NCBI GenBank assembly: GCA_007131535.1
Contig: SLQI01000371.1
Coordinates: forward strand, 1 to 7,013
DNA length: 7,013 nt
Direction: 5' to 3'
From: Balneolales bacterium
Lineage (GTDB): Bacteria > Bacteroidota > Rhodothermia > Balneolales > Natronogracilivirgulaceae
How positions within the stretch are numbered: the stretch's first letter is position 1; the number at the start of each line of letters is the position of its first letter. Made by a program: the position numbers and the translations under genes. Shown piece after piece: positions 5,657-7,013 of the stretch. The notes below the pieces were generated by a model. The model did no database searches and was not told where the DNA came from. It saw nothing but the letters and a program-made list of their open reading frames with translations.

Positions 5657-6478
5657 ATGAAAATAGCCCTGATACAAAATGCCTGCACAAAAGATCGGGA
5701 GGCCAATCTGCATCGTGGTATTGCCTCGGCCAAAGAAGCTATACTAAACGGAGCTGAAGTCATCTGTTTCGCCGAACTGGCCTTTGACCGGTTTTATCCG
5801 CAGCACCCTGATCCCTCGGATCTTCATTCCCTTGCCGAACCGATACCCGGACCCACTACGCAGTTATTTTCCGAGTTGGCCGCTCAGCATCAGGTGGTTT
5901 TCGTATTAAACCTCTTCGAAAAAGATGGAGAGTTAACCTACGACAGTTCTCCGGTAATCAATACCGACGGCAGCCTGCTCGGAACCACACGAATGATCCA
6001 CATTGCCGAGTTCGAATGTTTCCATGAGCAACAGTATTACGCTCCGGGCAACACCGGAGCGCCGGTCTATGATACCCCGTTCGGCCGGATCGGAGTAGCT
6101 ATTTGCTATGACCGCCATTACCCGGAATACATGAGAGCCCTCGCCCTGAATGGAGCTGATGTGGTGTTTGTGCCTCAAGCCGGCGCGCTCGGAGAATGGG
6201 AGGACGGAGTCTACGAAGCCGAACTGCAGGCAGCCGCTTTTCAGAACGGCTATTACACCGCACTGTGCAACCGCGTAGGTAAAGAAGATCGACTTACTTT
6301 TTCCGGTGAATCCTTTGTATGCAATCCAACTGGAAAGATATTAGCCAGAGCTGCAAGTGAGAAAAATGATATCCTCTACTGTAATCTCGATCTTAGTCAG
6401 AACCCCTCATCGCCGGCAAAAAAGTGGTTTCTCAGAGATCGCCGGCCGGAGTTGTATGGAAGATGGTTGAGCACCTGA
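5657..6478 (+). CDS. Nitrilase-superfamily carbon-nitrogen hydrolase with the catalytic Lys position occupied by Met
   Basis: 273 residues, the usual single-domain size. Family landmarks: KIALIQ at the start; CFAELAFDRFYP (37-48), containing the first catalytic Glu40; AEFECFHEQQYYAPGN (117-132), with the second conserved Glu124; and VAICYDRHYPEYMRALALNGADVVFVPQ (147-174), with nucleophile Cys150. The block that normally reads Y-R-K-x-H here reads T-R-M-I-H, so residue 113 is Met where the triad Lys is expected. Typical members hydrolyse or form amide bonds (N-carbamoyl amine amidases, omega-amidase, NAD synthase glutaminase domains). With Lys missing the reaction cannot be named; the gene may belong to a subfamily with altered chemistry. 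ATG 5657 is chosen because it opens MKIALIQ and has AAAGG 5 nt upstream; the frame runs back to 5549, but that part is not family-like. It is divergent from guaC, and no downstream gene is cotranscribed. Confidence 0.88.
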   Translation: MKIALIQNACTKDREANLHRGIASAKEAILNGAEVICFAELAFDRFYPQHPDPSDLHSLAEPIPGPTTQLFSELAAQHQVVFVLNLFEKDGELTYDSSPVINTDGSLLGTTRMIHIAEFECFHEQQYYAPGNTGAPVYDTPFGRIGVAICYDRHYPEYMRALALNGADVVFVPQAGALGEWEDGVYEAELQAAAFQNGYYTALCNRVGKEDRLTFSGESFVCNPTGKILARAASEKNDILYCNLDLSQNPSSPAKKWFLRDRRPELYGRWLST

Positions 6479-6493
6479 GGAAATTCAAACATC

Positions 6494-6655
6494 TTAGCAC
6501 AGCTCCCCGACCGAGATATTAAAACCGGTGGGGTGCGCCGTGCCGACTACCACTACCGGCAGCCCCTCGCAAAGTTCCATTGTCCCTTCGCATGTACAGT
6601 GCCCCACAACTTGTACCTTTGATAGGCTATCCTGCACCACTTTCCGGAATTTGGC
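6494..6655 (-). other. Unrecognised 53-codon open stretch (possible gene remnant or small ORF)
   Basis: On the minus strand a frame is open for 53 codons between TAA at 6656-6658 and TAA at 6494-6496. Possible starts are GTG at 6640 (48 residues) and an internal ATG preceded closely by AAGGGA (28 residues: MELCEGLPVVVVGTAHPTG and nine more). It contains VVGHCTCEG and the hydrophobic LPVVVVGTAHPTGFNIS, and has four Cys. I do not recognise a family. It overlaps the hairpin-rich block, so the apparent coding character may be a by-product of a repeated or structured sequence. Confidence 0.2.
6505..6607. repeat. Overlapping hairpins sharing one GGGG arm (structured RNA or element end)
   Basis: GGGG at 6530-6533 can pair in three mutually exclusive ways. 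With CCCC at 6505-6508 it is part of CCCCGACCG-12 nt-CGGTGGGG, eight pairs with one bulge. With CCCC at 6563-6566 it encloses TGCCG-11 nt-CGGCA. With CCCC at 6602-6605 it is part of GTGGGG/CCCCAC, which would close an 80-nt junction also holding CGCAAAG/CTTCGCA-type pairing (one wobble) and the TGCCG/CGGCA hairpin. A further GTACA/TGTAC repeat (6594-6616) surrounds the third CCCC. These are seen directly in the sequence; which strand is transcribed is unknown. Confidence 0.45.
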
Positions 6656-6680
6656 TTATCTGCAAAATCAACTCGTAAAA

Positions 6681-6731
6681 TCCGCGACCATCCGCGCTAA
6701 TCCGCGTCAAAAAAACCGTTCCAAATCCGTG
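6681..6731. repeat. TCCGCG short tandem repeat with 10-bp period
   Basis: TCCGCG occurs at 6681, 6691 and 6701, exactly 10 bp apart, with variable 4-bp tails (ACCA, CTAA, TCAA). After a run of seven A, a diverged copy TCCGTG lies at 6726. From memory, runs of ATCCGCG/ATCTGCG-type words recur in intergenic DNA of many bacteria, but I could not check this. It sits beside the hairpin block and may be part of the same element. Confidence 0.55.
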
Positions 6732-6789
6732 AAAAACCTCGGCTCAATACATGCTTGCCAATCTTAAAATCTATATACGGAGTGCCCCC

Positions 6790-7013
6790 TTATCGGCTAA
6801 ACCACCGCGTAATTTTTATCATAAGCGTATGATCCGTTGGCGCTCCGGCCAGATATTCCAAGTCGCGTATCGGGTCCAATACTATACCGTTTGAAGGGTC
6901 ATGGTCAAACTGATTGAGCTGCCAGACCAGATACAGGTGCGATCCGGGGCGAAACTCCCAATTGAGTACGGCATTGGCGCGTAGGGAGCGGCGAATAAAA
7001 TCGGGATCATCAA
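6790..7013 (-). CDS. DUF5916-like outer-membrane protein, C-terminal fragment
   Basis: The minus-strand frame is open from the window edge to TAA at 6790-6792, giving 73 visible residues; the start lies beyond base 7013. Seen: DPDFIRRSLRANAVLNWEFRPGSHLYLVWQLNQFD near the front, a pattern (R-x-N-A-V-L-x-W-E-x-R-P-G-S-x-L-Y-L-V-W) that I associate with the C-terminal domain of DUF5916 proteins, which usually carry a family-9 carbohydrate-binding-like domain at the N-terminus and total about 700-900 residues. The end, DHTLMIKITRWFSR, alternates polar and hydrophobic residues with aromatics near the terminus, as in the last strand of an outer-membrane barrel. The function of the family is not established; a surface or outer-membrane role is inferred. 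Only the fragment can be judged here. Confidence 0.75.
   Translation of the reverse strand, partial: DDPDFIRRSLRANAVLNWEFRPGSHLYLVWQLNQFDHDPSNGIVLDPIRDLEYLAGAPTDHTLMIKITRWFSR

Larger units (their letters stand above)
6479..6789. other. 311-bp gene-poor region rich in hairpins and short repeats
   Basis: Between the amidase stop and the stop of the minus-strand DUF5916-like gene no standard protein gene is convincing. The left part (about 6500-6620) is dense in inverted repeats; the right part (6681-6731) carries the TCCGCG repeats. A Bacteroidota-type -7 element, TACCTTTG, occurs on the plus strand at 6614-6621 without a well-spaced -33 TTG. No T-tract terminator is clear for either convergent gene. 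The whole stretch may be one dispersed intergenic element; checking copy number in the genome would decide. Confidence 0.5.

Noticed and set aside
6528..6607. Cloverleaf-like folding considered as a tRNA
   Set aside because: No T-arm consensus (GGTTCRA), no anticodon arm of correct size and only a 6-bp closing stem; not a tRNA.
6528..6767. 79-codon plus-strand open frame starting GTG
   Set aside because: Low-complexity Thr/Ser/Pro-rich translation through the hairpins and TCCGCG repeats, with no ribosome site or family resemblance.

Overview
The window is ordinary bacterial chromosome with mixed coding strands and roughly 50% G+C. My best guess is a member of the Bacteroidota/Rhodothermota/Balneolota lineage, but this is an inference. 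It rests on the gene mix (a bacterial myo-inositol-phosphate synthase next to an inositol-phosphate cytidylyltransferase, a DUF5916-type outer-membrane protein, a TolC/MlaC pair) and on several starts that lack a clear Shine-Dalgarno sequence. There is no rRNA, tRNA, CRISPR array or recognisable transposase gene.

Layout, left to right. (1) 1-1142, plus strand: the 3' end of an inositol-3-phosphate synthase gene, then after 8 nt a CTP:inositol-1-phosphate cytidylyltransferase gene. Together they would make CDP-inositol from glucose-6-phosphate and CTP, for an inositol phospholipid or a phosphodiester solute. (2) 1222-3219, minus strand: a two-gene unit of a TolC-family outer-membrane factor followed by an MlaC-family periplasmic lipid-binding protein. 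A terminator-like hairpin lies in the TolC leader. (3) 3607-4296, plus strand: a GNAT acetyltransferase behind a 387-bp non-coding gap. (4) 4435-5481, minus strand: a clear guaC (GMP reductase). (5) 5657-6478, plus strand: a nitrilase-superfamily C-N hydrolase, divergent from guaC, in which the usual catalytic lysine position reads methionine. (6) 6479-6789: a gene-poor stretch dense in inverted repeats, with a 10-bp-period TCCGCG repeat; it looks like a dispersed intergenic element or structured RNA. (7) 6790-7013, minus strand: the 3' end of a DUF5916-like gene running off the window.

The genes fall into three loose themes: envelope and lipid biology (inositol-lipid head group, MlaC/TolC, outer-membrane DUF5916), purine salvage (guaC), and uncharacterised small-molecule enzymes (GNAT, amidase). 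I see no clear new multi-gene system. The most interesting points are the lysine-less nitrilase homologue, the TolC-MlaC pairing without MlaFED in view, the palindromes in the guaC/amidase divergent promoter region, and the mutually exclusive hairpins at 6500-6620.
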